In this document: positions 56,780-64,000 of the stretch, one piece after another
Numbering within the stretch: position 1 is the first letter of the stretch
Layout of the letters: each line of letters begins with the position of its first letter
From: Mycolicibacterium sp. CR10
GTDB taxonomy: Bacteria > Actinomycetota > Actinomycetes > Mycobacteriales > Mycobacteriaceae
Assembly (NCBI RefSeq): GCF_005222675.1
Contig: NZ_STGE01000031.1
Span: 62,001-126,000 of the forward strand
Reading direction: 5' to 3'
DNA: 64,000 nucleotides
Program-made: the position numbers and the translations under genes
Notes under the pieces: generated by a model
Databases searched by the model: none
Seen by the model: the letters and a program-made list of their open reading frames with translations, nothing else
Told to the model about the DNA's origin: nothing

Positions 56780-58209
56780 TAGCCGACAGCACCTTCCATC
56801 TGTAGCTCGATGAGCCGGTTGAGCTCCAGCGCGTACTCCATCGGCAGTTCCTTGGCGATGGGCTCGACGAAACCGCGGACCACCATGGCCATGGCCTCGT
56901 CCTCGCTCATGCCGCGGCTCATCAGGTAGAACAGCTGATCCTCGCTGACCTTCGACACGGTGGCCTCGTGGCCCATCGTGACGTCGTCCTCGCGGATGTC
57001 GACGTACGGGTAGGTGTCGCTGCGGCTGATCGAGTCGACAAGCAGCGCATCGCATTTCACGCTCGCGCGGGATCCGTGCGCACCCTTGTTGACCTGAACC
57101 AGGCCGCGGTAGGACGCCCGGCCGCCGCCGCGGGCCACCGACTTGGACACGATGTTCGACGACGTGTTGGGTGCCAGGTGCAACATCTTGGCGCCGGTGT
57201 CCTGGTGCTGGCCTTCGCCGGCGAACGCCACCGAGAGCACCTCGCCCTTGGCGTGCTCTCCGGTCATCCACACGGCCGGGTACTTCATCGTGACCTTGGA
57301 GCCAATGTTGCCGTCGACCCACTCCATGGTGGCGCCGGCCTCGGCCCGGGCCCGCTTGGTGACCAGGTTGTAGACGTTGTTCGACCAGTTCTGGATGGTG
57401 GTGTAGCGGCACCGGCCGCCCGGCTTCACGATGATCTCCACCACGGCGGAGTGCAGCGAGTCGGACTTGTAGATCGGCGCCGTGCAGCCCTCGACGTAGT
57501 GCACGTAGGCGTCCTCGTCGACGATGATCAGCGTCCGCTCGAACTGGCCCATGTTCTCGGTGTTGATCCGGAAGTAGGCCTGCAGCGGGATGTCGACGTG
57601 CACACCCTTCGGCACGTAGATGAACGAACCACCGGACCACACCGCGGTGTTGAGCGCGGAGAACTTGTTGTCGCCGGCGGGGATCACGGTGCCGAAGTAC
57701 TGCTTGAACAGCTCGGGGTGTTCCTTGAGCGCGGTGTCGGTGTCCAGGAAGATGACGCCCTGGGCCTCCAGATCCTCACGGATCGAGTGGTAAACCACCT
57801 CGGACTCGTACTGCGCGGCCACACCGGAGACCAGCCGCTGCTTCTCCGCTTCCGGGATGCCGAGCTTGTCGTAGGTGTTCTTGATGTCGGCGGGCAGGTC
57901 GTCCCACGTCGCCGCCTGCTTCTCGCTGGAGCGCACGAAGTACTTGATGTTGTCGAAGTGGATGCCGTCGAGGTCGGAGCCCCAGTTCGGCATCGGCTTC
58001 TTGCCGAAGGTGCGCAGCGCCTTGAGGCGGACGTCGAGCATCCACTCCGGCTCGCTCTTCTTCATGGAGATATCGCGCACCACCGCCTCCGACAACCCGC
58101 GCTGTGCGCTGGCCCCTGCGACGTCGGAGTCGGCCCAGCCGTAGCCGTACTTACCCAGGGAGGCAATCGTCTCCTCCTGAGTGAGCGGCGTCTCCGGTGT
58201 GAGTGTCAT
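56779..58209 (-). CDS. sufB: Fe-S assembly scaffold component SufB (no intein)
   Basis: A 476-residue subunit of the SufBC2D scaffold on which clusters are built. Key segments are SLGKYGYGWADSDVAG, KYFVRSSEKQAATWDDLP, VHYVEGCTAPIYKSDSLHSAVVEI (with Cys254-type residue of the persulfide entry) and ASVKCDALLVDSISRSDTYPYVDI, with the final GMSEDEAMAMVVRGFVEPI. M. tuberculosis SufB carries an intein of several hundred residues; here the protein is uninterrupted. The ATG at 58209 starts the conserved sequence MTLTPETPLTQEE; frame upstream is noncoding. Confidence 0.97.
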   Translation of the reverse strand: MTLTPETPLTQEETIASLGKYGYGWADSDVAGASAQRGLSEAVVRDISMKKSEPEWMLDVRLKALRTFGKKPMPNWGSDLDGIHFDNIKYFVRSSEKQAATWDDLPADIKNTYDKLGIPEAEKQRLVSGVAAQYESEVVYHSIREDLEAQGVIFLDTDTALKEHPELFKQYFGTVIPAGDNKFSALNTAVWSGGSFIYVPKGVHVDIPLQAYFRINTENMGQFERTLIIVDEDAYVHYVEGCTAPIYKSDSLHSAVVEIIVKPGGRCRYTTIQNWSNNVYNLVTKRARAEAGATMEWVDGNIGSKVTMKYPAVWMTGEHAKGEVLSVAFAGEGQHQDTGAKMLHLAPNTSSNIVSKSVARGGGRASYRGLVQVNKGAHGSRASVKCDALLVDSISRSDTYPYVDIREDDVTMGHEATVSKVSEDQLFYLMSRGMSEDEAMAMVVRGFVEPIAKELPMEYALELNRLIELQMEGAVG

Positions 58210-58280
58210 TGCGACACACTCCTTTTGCTCTAGTTGCGGCTCCGGCTGGGGCTGTGTGCCGGAGGTTTCGGTATGGGCCG

Positions 58281-59009
58281 CTAGGCCTTCGTCGGGCTCA
58301 GCGGGACGTGAGTGGTGCAGGCGCAGTCGCCGTTGACGATGGTCGCCAGCCGCTGGACATGGGTACCCAGAACTTCGGCCATCGCCTCCTGCTCGGCCTC
58401 GCACAGCTCGGGGAATTCCTCGGCCACATGCGACACCGGGCAGTGATGCTGGCAGATCTGCACGCCGCGGGCCGGTCCGCCCACCTGGGTGGTGGTGGTC
58501 GCGTACCCCGCGATCGTCAATGCGTCGGCGATTCGATCGGCTGCGGCCTCGACACCGTCACCGGCGTCAGTACCCGTCGCGGGATCCACTCCGGCGAGGA
58601 TGGCGTCGATCCGCCTGCGGGCGAAAGTCCGGATGGCGTCGTCGCCGCCGAGCTCACGCAGCTGTCGCATGGCGGCCGAGGCCAGGTCGTCGTAGGTGTG
58701 TTCCAGTTTCGCCCGGCCCGCCGCGGTGAGTTGGTAGCGCTTGGCGGGACGGCCGCGGCCTTCCTGCTGCCACGCCGCTGCCGCGTTGGCCTTGGCATCA
58801 CCGGCATCGATGAGCGCATCGAGGTGTCTGCGCACGCCCGCAGCCGACAATCCGAGATGTTCGCCGATGCTGCTTGCGGTGGTCGGGCCCGACTCCAGCA
58901 GGAGTCGGATGATCGCACCCCTGGTGCGTCCGTGGGCATCGCCGTCGGCAGCATGAGACGGCGCCGACTGCGGTGCAGTCGACGGCGCAGCCTGCGAGCC
59001 GATTTTCAC
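58281..59009 (-). CDS. sufR: Fe-S-sensing repressor SufR
   Basis: A 242-residue ArsR/DeoR-like winged-helix repressor of the suf operon (Rv1460). The HTH is RGAIIRLLLESGPTTASSIGEHLGLSAAGVRRHLDALIDAG (about 28-68). Cluster ligands are probably the cysteines in VQICQHHCPVSHVAEEFPELCEAE (about 175-200) and NGDCACTTHVPL at the C-terminus. The GTG at 59009 lies inside a SufR-type operator, so repression can block initiation directly. It leads the operon sufRBDCSUT. Confidence 0.95.
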   Translation of the reverse strand: MKIGSQAAPSTAPQSAPSHAADGDAHGRTRGAIIRLLLESGPTTASSIGEHLGLSAAGVRRHLDALIDAGDAKANAAAAWQQEGRGRPAKRYQLTAAGRAKLEHTYDDLASAAMRQLRELGGDDAIRTFARRRIDAILAGVDPATGTDAGDGVEAAADRIADALTIAGYATTTTQVGGPARGVQICQHHCPVSHVAEEFPELCEAEQEAMAEVLGTHVQRLATIVNGDCACTTHVPLSPTKA

Positions 59010-59020
59010 AACACCAGTGT
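59006..59020 (-). promoter_or_regulatory. SufR operator over the sufR start codon
   Basis: The minus strand reads ACACT-GGTGT-TGTGA, an exact fit to the ACACT-N5-TGTGA motif I recall as the M. tuberculosis SufR binding site. It covers the GTG start (59009-59007). On the plus strand it is 112 bp from the mptB start. Confidence 0.78.
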
Positions 59021-59119
59021 GACGCAATTCGGGAAGCGGGTCCAGCAAGGGCACCCTTATCGGTGGTGTCGCGATACTCACACCAAACTGCGGTATCAAT
59101 CCCGGAATACGCCGACCGC

Positions 59120-59125
59120 TACGCT
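59120..59125 (+). promoter_or_regulatory. -10 box for mptB
   Basis: TACGCT ends 6 nt before the GTG at 59132, a leaderless arrangement. Confidence 0.5.
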
Positions 59126-59131
59126 GCCTTC

Positions 59132-60817
59132 GTGGCAGCCCGCCTAGCCTCCCTCAGCACGTCGATCGCCGGCTGGCACGGCGACGAGCGGACCGTCGGG
59201 AGCCCACTCAACGACGCCGAGCTCATGGCGATGCGCCGGACCCGTCTGTTCGGGGCGACGGGCACCGTGCTCATGGCGATCGGCGCCCTCGGCGCGGGCG
59301 CCCGCCCGGTGGTGCAGGACCCGACGTTCGGTGTCCGGCTGCTCAACCTACCGTCGCGAATCCAGACGGTGTCGCTGACGATGACCACCACGGGCGCGGT
59401 GATGATGACCCTGGCGTGGCTGATGCTGGGCCGGTTCGCGCTCGGCAAGCGCAAGATGACGCGCAGCGACCTCGATCGCACGCTGCTGCTGTGGGCGGTG
59501 CCGCTGCTGATCGCGCCGCCGATGTACAGCAAGGACGTGTACTCCTACCTCGCCCAGAGCGAGATCTCGCTGCAAGGCAATGACCCCTACCGGGTCGGGC
59601 CCGCACCCGGGCTGGGCCTCGACCACGTCTTCACCCTGTCGGTGCCCAGCCTCTGGCGGGAAACACCGGCGCCGTACGGTCCGCTGTTTCTGTGGATCGG
59701 CCGCGGCATCTCGGCGCTGACCGGCGAGAACATCGTCGAGGCCGTGCTGTCGCACCGGTTGGTGGTGTTGCTCGGCGTGGGCATGATCGTCTGGGCCACG
59801 CCCCGGCTGGCCCGGCGCTGCGGGGTGGCCGAAGTGAGTGCGCTCTGGCTGGGTCCGGCCAACCCCCTGCTGTTCATGCACCTGGTCGCGGGCATCCACA
59901 ACGAGGCCCTGATGTTGGGCATGATGCTGGCGGGCACCGAGTTCGCGCTGCGCGGCATCGACGCGGCGGCACCCCTGATTCCGCGGCCGGTGGCCTGGCC
60001 GCGCACCCGCGAGCAGTGGGTCCGCTGGTACCCGATGGCGATGTTGCTGGCCGGCGCCGTGCTGATCACGATGTCCTCTCAGGTCAAGCTGCCGGGCCTG
60101 CTGGCCTTGGGTTTCGTGGCGATGGCGCTGGCCTGCCGGTGGGGCGGCACGGTCAAGGCGTTCTTCATCGCGGGCGGATCGCTCGCTGCCGTATCGCTGG
60201 CGGTGATGGCGCTGATCGGCTGGGCCAGCGGCCTCGGCTTCGGCTGGCTGTTCACCCTCGGCACCGCCAATGTGGTCCGCAGCTGGATGTCGCCGCCGAC
60301 ACTGCTGGCGCTGGGTACCGGGCAGGTGGGCATCCTGCTCGGCCTCGGCGACCACACCACCGCGGTGCTCGCGCTGACCCGTGCGATCGGCGTCAGCCTG
60401 ATCGCGGTGATCGTCACCTGGCTGCTGTTCGCGGTGCTGCGCGGCCGGCTACACCCCGTCGGCGGGCTGGGTGTCGCCCTCGGCGTCACCGTCCTCCTCT
60501 TCCCCGTCGTGCAGCCGTGGTACCTGCTCTGGGCGATCATCCCGCTCGCCGCATGGGCCACCCGACCGGGATTCCGTGCGACCGCCATCGTCGCCACACT
60601 GGTGGTCGGGATCTTCGGCCCGACAGCCAACGGCGACCGGTTCGCGCTGTTCCAGATCGTCATGGCGACCCTGGCGAGCGCCCTGATCGTGCTGATCCTG
60701 GTCGCGCTGACCTATCGACGGCTGCCCTGGCGCCCACTTCCCGAGCCTGAGCCCGAGCCTTCGCCACCACCGGAGCCACCCGGGGCCAAGTCCGACGCCT
60801 ACGCTGAGTCTCCGTGA
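59132..60817 (+). CDS. mptB: Alpha-(1->6)-mannosyltransferase MptB
   Basis: A 561-residue integral membrane glycosyltransferase of the GT-C type (Rv1459c) that starts the alpha-1,6-mannan core of lipomannan, using polyprenyl-phosphate mannose. About 12-13 hydrophobic helices are visible. The GT-C acid loop is in the first periplasmic loop: PPMYSKDVYSYLAQSEI (conserved Asp at about 137) followed by GNDPYRVGPAPG. The C-terminus is a Pro/Glu-rich tail (PEPEPEPSPPPEPPG). The GTG start is leaderless and gives the expected length. It overlaps the ABC ATPase gene by 4 bp, implying coupling to that exporter. Confidence 0.94.
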   Translation: MAARLASLSTSIAGWHGDERTVGSPLNDAELMAMRRTRLFGATGTVLMAIGALGAGARPVVQDPTFGVRLLNLPSRIQTVSLTMTTTGAVMMTLAWLMLGRFALGKRKMTRSDLDRTLLLWAVPLLIAPPMYSKDVYSYLAQSEISLQGNDPYRVGPAPGLGLDHVFTLSVPSLWRETPAPYGPLFLWIGRGISALTGENIVEAVLSHRLVVLLGVGMIVWATPRLARRCGVAEVSALWLGPANPLLFMHLVAGIHNEALMLGMMLAGTEFALRGIDAAAPLIPRPVAWPRTREQWVRWYPMAMLLAGAVLITMSSQVKLPGLLALGFVAMALACRWGGTVKAFFIAGGSLAAVSLAVMALIGWASGLGFGWLFTLGTANVVRSWMSPPTLLALGTGQVGILLGLGDHTTAVLALTRAIGVSLIAVIVTWLLFAVLRGRLHPVGGLGVALGVTVLLFPVVQPWYLLWAIIPLAAWATRPGFRATAIVATLVVGIFGPTANGDRFALFQIVMATLASALIVLILVALTYRRLPWRPLPEPEPEPSPPPEPPGAKSDAYAESP

Positions 60818-61779
60818 CCTCCCGCTCCGGTGCCGACGGCTCCTCGCGCGAGCGTTCGTCGGTGCCGCCTGTGCTCCTACGCGGGGTCAGCAAGCGGTTC
60901 GGATCGACCACGGCGGTGTCCGAACTCGACCTGGACGTCCAGACCGCCGAGGTCTTCGCCCTGCTGGGACCCAATGGCGCGGGCAAGACGACGACGGTGG
61001 AGATGTGCGAGGGCTTCACCAAGCCCGACGCCGGCCGTATCGAGATCCTCGGGTTCGATCCTGTCACCGACAACGCCGAGGTCCGGGCGCGCACCGGGGT
61101 GATGCTGCAGGGCGGTGGGGCGTATCCGGCGGCACGCGCAGGCGAGATGCTCCACCTCGTGGCGTCCTATGCCGCCGATCCGCTCGACCCTCAGTGGCTG
61201 CTCGACACCCTAGGCTTGACCGAATCAGCCCGAACCACGTACCGCCGACTCTCGGGCGGACAACAGCAGCGGCTCGCACTGGCGTGCGCCGTCGTCGGAC
61301 GTCCAGAGCTGGTGTTCCTCGACGAGCCCACGGCCGGAATGGACGCGCACGCGCGAATTGTGGTGTGGGAGTTGATCGATGCGCTCCGACGGGACGGCGT
61401 GACAGTGGTGCTGACGACGCATCAGCTGTCCGAGGCCGAGGAGCTGGCCGACCGGATCCTGATCATCGACAACGGTGTGGCGGTCGCCACCGGCACCCCG
61501 GCGGAGCTGATGCGCGACGGCGCCGAGAACCAACTGCGGTTCCGGGCTCCGCGGATGCTCGACCTGAGCCTGCTCATCTCGGCACTCCCCGAGAGCTACC
61601 GGGCGGTCGAGGCGTCGCCGGGTGAATACCTCGTCGAGGGACACATCGATCCGCAGGTGCTCGCCACTGTCACCGCATGGTGCGCCCGCCTCGACGTCCT
61701 CGCCACCGACATGCGCGTCGAGCAGCGAAGCCTCGAGGACGTGTTCCTCGATCTGACGGGGCGGGAGCTACGACCGTGA
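60814..61779 (+). CDS. ABC transporter ATPase (Rv1458c-like)
   Basis: A 321-residue ATPase of the DrrA/ABC-2 export class. Walker A GPNGAGKTTTVEM is at about residue 52, signature RRLSGGQQQRLALAC about 148, Walker B LVFLDEPTAGMDAH about 168 and the switch His in VVLTTHQLSEAEE. The C-terminal 80 residues are the DrrA-type accessory domain. The GTG start overlaps the mptB stop (GTGA). A copy of the dispersed 21-bp repeat at 60840-60860 encodes SSRERSS in the N-terminal extension (about residues 10-16). Confidence 0.93.
   Translation: MTSRSGADGSSRERSSVPPVLLRGVSKRFGSTTAVSELDLDVQTAEVFALLGPNGAGKTTTVEMCEGFTKPDAGRIEILGFDPVTDNAEVRARTGVMLQGGGAYPAARAGEMLHLVASYAADPLDPQWLLDTLGLTESARTTYRRLSGGQQQRLALACAVVGRPELVFLDEPTAGMDAHARIVVWELIDALRRDGVTVVLTTHQLSEAEELADRILIIDNGVAVATGTPAELMRDGAENQLRFRAPRMLDLSLLISALPESYRAVEASPGEYLVEGHIDPQVLATVTAWCARLDVLATDMRVEQRSLEDVFLDLTGRELRP
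60840..60860 (+). repeat. Copy of the 21-bp dispersed repeat at the ABC ATPase N-terminus
   Basis: CTCCTCGCGCGAGCGTTCGT plus C matches the ilvA core at 19 of 21 positions, in plus orientation. It falls 23 bp after the mptB stop inside the first codons of the ATPase gene. Confidence 0.7.
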
Positions 61780-62558
61780 CCAATCGCTTCGCACCGGGCA
61801 CGTTCACCCCTGACCCGCGCGCCGCGGCGATACCGCAGATGCTCAACGCACAGTTCGGGCTGGAAGTGCGGCTGCTGCTGCGCAACGGGGAGCAGCTGCT
61901 GCTCACCATGTTCATCCCGATCACCCTGCTGGTCGGACTCACGCTGCTGCCGTTGGGATCGTTCGGGGACAACCGTGCGGCGACCTTCGTGCCGGCGATC
62001 ATGGCGCTGGCGGTGATCTCCACGGCGTTCACCGGCCAGGCGATCGCCGTCGCCTTCGACCGCCGCTACGGGGCACTTAAACGGCTGGGCGCCACCGCCC
62101 TGCCCGTGTGGGGCATCATCGCCGGAAAATCACTGGCTGTCGTAGCCGTCGTGTTCCTGCAGTCAATCCTGTTCGGGGCCATCGGGTTTGCGCTGGGCTG
62201 GCGACCGCCCCTCGCCGGGCTGGCGCTCGGCGCGGCCATCATCGCGCTGGGCACGGCGGTTTTCGCCGCGCTGGGACTGCTACTCGGCGGCACCCTGCGC
62301 GCCGAAATCGTGCTGGCCATCGCCAACCTGCTCTGGTTCGTCTTCGCCGGCCTCGGCGCACTCACGCTGGAGGGCGGCGCAGACGGAATGGTGCCCTCCG
62401 CCGTGCGGTGGGTGGCGCGTCTGACGCCGTCAGGCGCGCTGACCGAAGCTCTGTCCCGCGCGATGACACTGTCCGTGGACTGGTTCGGGCTCGCCGTCCT
62501 CGCAGCGTGGGGCGTCGTCGCGGGCCTCTGCGCGTTGCGCTGGTTTCGCTTCACCTGA
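61776..62558 (+). CDS. ABC-2 type transporter permease (Rv1457c-like)
   Basis: A 260-residue integral membrane subunit with six hydrophobic helices of the ABC-2/DrrB class; the conserved loop KRLGATALPVWGIIAGK follows helix 2. It pairs with the ATPase upstream, whose stop it overlaps by 4 bp (GTGA). The exported substrate is unknown; the M. tuberculosis pair is annotated as unidentified antibiotic transport. The last 129 bp are overlapped by the antisense hydrolase gene. Confidence 0.93.
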   Translation: MTNRFAPGTFTPDPRAAAIPQMLNAQFGLEVRLLLRNGEQLLLTMFIPITLLVGLTLLPLGSFGDNRAATFVPAIMALAVISTAFTGQAIAVAFDRRYGALKRLGATALPVWGIIAGKSLAVVAVVFLQSILFGAIGFALGWRPPLAGLALGAAIIALGTAVFAALGLLLGGTLRAEIVLAIANLLWFVFAGLGALTLEGGADGMVPSAVRWVARLTPSGALTEALSRAMTLSVDWFGLAVLAAWGVVAGLCALRWFRFT

Positions 62559-63167
62559 CGAGTCGAGCTGCGGCAGAAGATATTCCAGCTGCCCGACCTC
62601 TTCGATGTTGTGCTTGACCCAGGCGCAGGCCTTGTCGTCCGGGAAGCGCCGGTGCAACACCCGGTTGACGAAGCTCAGCAGCGGTGACCGGACGCCGAGA
62701 TCCATCACGGTGACGTAGTGCGCGCCATCGGCGCCGGCCGACCAGGTGTGTTCGAGCTGGAAGACGGGGACACCCACGATGCGCAGTACGAGCCGGATGC
62801 CGGTCTCGTCGAGCTTCTCGACGCGGGCGACCTCGTCCACGGTGTACTCGGGCCTGGCGCCGAACGCCTCGACCATATGGAAGCGCGCCCCCTCGGCGGC
62901 GCCGCCGGTGGGCGCGGGGCGCCACAGCTCCCAGCGGATGTGATCGATCGGGTGCCATGCGTGGTAGCGGTCGACGATCTGGCCGCCGTAGCTCATCGTG
63001 CCGCCGAGATGGGTGAACCAGTCGAGCAGCATCGCCGGTGTCACGCCCGCAAGAGGGCGATGGTCGATGGTGATCCGGCGCCGCCCATGCTCACCGTCGG
63101 TGAATTGCACTCTGGCGGTGTCGACCGCACGCAGCGGATACAGCACCGGAAGTGACGGGGTGTACAT
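62430..63167 (-). CDS. DAPG-hydrolase (PhlG)-like protein, C-terminally extended
   Basis: A 245-residue protein that resembles 2,4-diacetylphloroglucinol hydrolase-family enzymes, which cleave carbon-carbon bonds with a zinc ion. Visible features are MLLDWFTHLGGTMSYGG, YHAWHPIDHIRWEL (His/Glu zinc-ligand region) and the C-terminal AWVKHNIEEVGQLEYLLPQL, in which His and the following Glu residues fit the zinc site. The conserved fold ends there (about residue 200). The remaining 43 residues are low-complexity, are encoded in antisense to the ABC permease and look like read-through after loss of the normal stop. ATG with GGAGG upstream. A TetR gene is divergent. Confidence 0.85.
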   Translation of the reverse strand: MYTPSLPVLYPLRAVDTARVQFTDGEHGRRRITIDHRPLAGVTPAMLLDWFTHLGGTMSYGGQIVDRYHAWHPIDHIRWELWRPAPTGGAAEGARFHMVEAFGARPEYTVDEVARVEKLDETGIRLVLRIVGVPVFQLEHTWSAGADGAHYVTVMDLGVRSPLLSFVNRVLHRRFPDDKACAWVKHNIEEVGQLEYLLPQLDSSGEAKPAQRAEARDDAPRCEDGEPEPVHGQCHRAGQSFGQRA

Positions 63168-63179
63168 CTCACATCCTCC

Positions 63180-63254
63180 AAGATACGTTTGCGTTTCTTA
63201 TAGGAAGGACTGTACGGTTCGGCCGATAAGATACGCAATAGTTTCTAAAAGGAA
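63180..63254. promoter_or_regulatory. Two 27-bp direct repeats in the TetR/hydrolase promoter
   Basis: 63180-63206 and 63228-63254 are direct copies (20 of 27 identical) that share AAGATACG and end in GTTTCTTATAGGAA or GTTTCTAAAAGGAA. Period is 48 bp. Each ends in an imperfect palindrome TTTCT-..-AGGAA. They fill the divergent region between the hydrolase and the TetR gene, so they are likely paired operators. Confidence 0.65.
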
Positions 63255-63258
63255 TTGA

Positions 63259-63852
63259 GTGATCTTGCCCACCACGAGACGCCGCGGCGCCGAACTCGAC
63301 GCCGCTCTTCGGTCCGCAGTGCTGGAACTGCTCGCCGACCACGGCCCCGACGGGGTGACGATGGAGGCCGTCGCGGCCGCCGCGCACACCAGCAAGCCGG
63401 TGCTCTACCGGCGCTGGCCGGATCGTCGCGCACTGCTGCGCGACACGCTGATCGACATCGCCGCCAACGCCATTCCCACCCACGACACCGGAAGCTTCCG
63501 CGGGGACATGCTCGCCGTGCTGCGCGGCTGGGCCGAGCTGTTCGCCGGCGAGGCAGGCCCGTTGATGCAGTCGATCGTCATGGCGGTGAGCACCGACCCC
63601 GAACTCGCGGCAACGTTTCGCAACGACGTCATCGGCGCGCGCAAGGCCGAGATGAACGGGCTGCTGGCCCGGGGTATCAAGCGCGGAGAGGTTCGCTCCG
63701 ATGTTCCGGTGGAGATCGTGCGCGAGCTCGGACAGAGCGTGCTGTGGCACCACCTGCTGATCACCGGGGACCCGATCAACGACGAGCTGGTGCTCCAGCT
63801 CGTCGACGAGGTTCTGGTGCCGCTCGTAACCCCTACTACGACATGTAGTTAG
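63259..63852 (+). CDS. TetR-family regulator next to the DAPG-hydrolase gene
   Basis: A 197-residue TetR protein. The HTH is RSAVLELLADHGPDGVTMEAVAAAAHTSKPVLYRRWPDRRALLRDTLI (residues 18-65), followed by a C-terminal domain of the TetR_C_16 type (GELFAG..PELAATFRNDVIGARKAEMNGLL). GTG start with AAAGGA six to seven nt upstream. It is divergent from the hydrolase, and the repeat pair between them is its probable target. Effector unknown, perhaps an aromatic polyketide if the hydrolase assignment is right. Confidence 0.9.
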   Translation: MILPTTRRRGAELDAALRSAVLELLADHGPDGVTMEAVAAAAHTSKPVLYRRWPDRRALLRDTLIDIAANAIPTHDTGSFRGDMLAVLRGWAELFAGEAGPLMQSIVMAVSTDPELAATFRNDVIGARKAEMNGLLARGIKRGEVRSDVPVEIVRELGQSVLWHHLLITGDPINDELVLQLVDEVLVPLVTPTTTCS

Positions 63853-63860
63853 GCAGCATC

Positions 63861-63866
63861 TACCAT
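63861..63866 (+). promoter_or_regulatory. -10 box for ctaA
   Basis: TACCAT ends 6 nt before the GTG at 63873, another leaderless arrangement. Confidence 0.5.
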
Positions 63867-63872
63867 CGAAGC

Positions 63873-64000
63873 GTGCCCGCCGGACGAGTCATCCCCAGGC
63901 TTTTCCTGAGGCTCGTTGACCTGCTCCCCGAACCGAGCCTGCGCATCCAGCGCATCGTGGCCGCGGCCGTGGTCCTGACCCAGGGCGGCATCGCCGTCAC
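63873..64000 (+). CDS. ctaA: Heme A synthase CtaA (3' partial)
   Basis: Only the first 42 residues are in the window. They read MPAGRVIPRLFLRLVDLLPEP then SLRIQRIVAAAVVLTQGGIAVT, a soluble stretch and the start of helix 1, matching the COX15/CtaA N-terminus, where the second half leads into the heme-binding helices. This is the heme A synthase that converts heme O to heme A for cytochrome aa3, located in the membrane. The M. tuberculosis counterpart Rv1456c follows the same ABC genes. GTG start, leaderless. Confidence 0.85.
   Translation, partial: MPAGRVIPRLFLRLVDLLPEPSLRIQRIVAAAVVLTQGGIAV

Noticed and set aside
57640..58404. Longer starts for sufD and sufB
   Set aside because: The extra residues are read in the neighbouring gene or in the sufR-sufB gap and are Arg/Gly-rich; the known N-termini begin at the coordinates I gave.

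Overview
The window is a high-GC actinobacterial chromosome segment and almost certainly comes from a Mycobacterium of the fast-growing Mycolicibacterium type. Gene content and order closely follow the M. tuberculosis region from about treY (Rv1563c) to the heme A synthase gene (Rv1456c): treYZ, vapBC, ilvA, Rv1558, dnaE1, lspA, ansA, dinB, ileS, lipL, meaB, mutBA, the SPFH/NfeD pair, hemH, inhA, fabG1, the MoxR/DUF58/VWA block, ripB-ripA, acn-acnR, an ABC-F ATPase, echA12, the suf operon, mptB and a two-gene ABC exporter. These correspondences are from memory of protein sequences and synteny, not from a search. No rRNA, tRNA, insertion sequence, prophage or CRISPR array was seen, so this is mostly core genome.

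Layout. 0-7.4 kb: trehalose synthesis from glycogen (treY 5'-partial, treZ), a vapBC toxin-antitoxin pair, threonine deaminase carrying a tandem peptide repeat, and an F420-dependent nitroreductase-like protein. 7.4-16.7 kb: an MFS transporter coupled to dnaE1, a TetR regulator with an operator, rarD-rluD-lspA in one overlapping transcript, divergent ansA and a small secreted protein. 16.7-24.5 kb: dinB, an S4-domain protein and a TDP2-like phosphodiesterase, ileS under a translational T-box, then a lineage-specific cassette (condensation-like protein, HTH regulator, seven-helix membrane protein) around an operator-rich divergent promoter. 24.6-34.9 kb: lipase/esterase, the methylmalonyl-CoA mutase genes mutA-mutB-meaB, membrane proteins (TVP38, DoxX-like, SPFH, NfeD). 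34.9-43.2 kb: ferrochelatase, the FAS-II genes fabG1-inhA (the isoniazid/ethionamide target locus), the VWA-DUF58-MoxR module and the RipA/RipB peptidoglycan hydrolases. 43.4-52.7 kb: Rv1476-like membrane protein, aconitase with its AcnR repressor and operator, small HTH protein, ABC-F, enoyl-CoA hydratase, thioredoxin, flavodoxin-like reductase, HAD dehalogenase. 52.7-59 kb: sufR-BDCS-U-T for Fe-S cluster assembly, without an intein in SufB. 59-64 kb: mptB mannosyltransferase, ABC exporter, a DAPG-hydrolase-like protein with its divergent TetR gene, and the start of ctaA.

The genes with the clearest joint logic are the suf operon with its self-repressor SufR, aconitase (an Fe-S enzyme) with AcnR, and the cell-envelope genes (fabG1-inhA, ripAB, mptB). 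Regulation is unusually readable: many starts lie 6-9 nt after a TANNNT -10 box (leaderless translation), and several have palindromes over the -10 or start codon. The observations I find most worth checking are a dispersed 21-bp element that is expanded fourfold in the N-terminus of IlvA and supplies stop codons of two other genes, the HTH/membrane/condensation-like cassette at 22.6-24.5 kb, and an apparent stop-codon loss that drives a hydrolase gene 129 bp into the antisense of an ABC permease.
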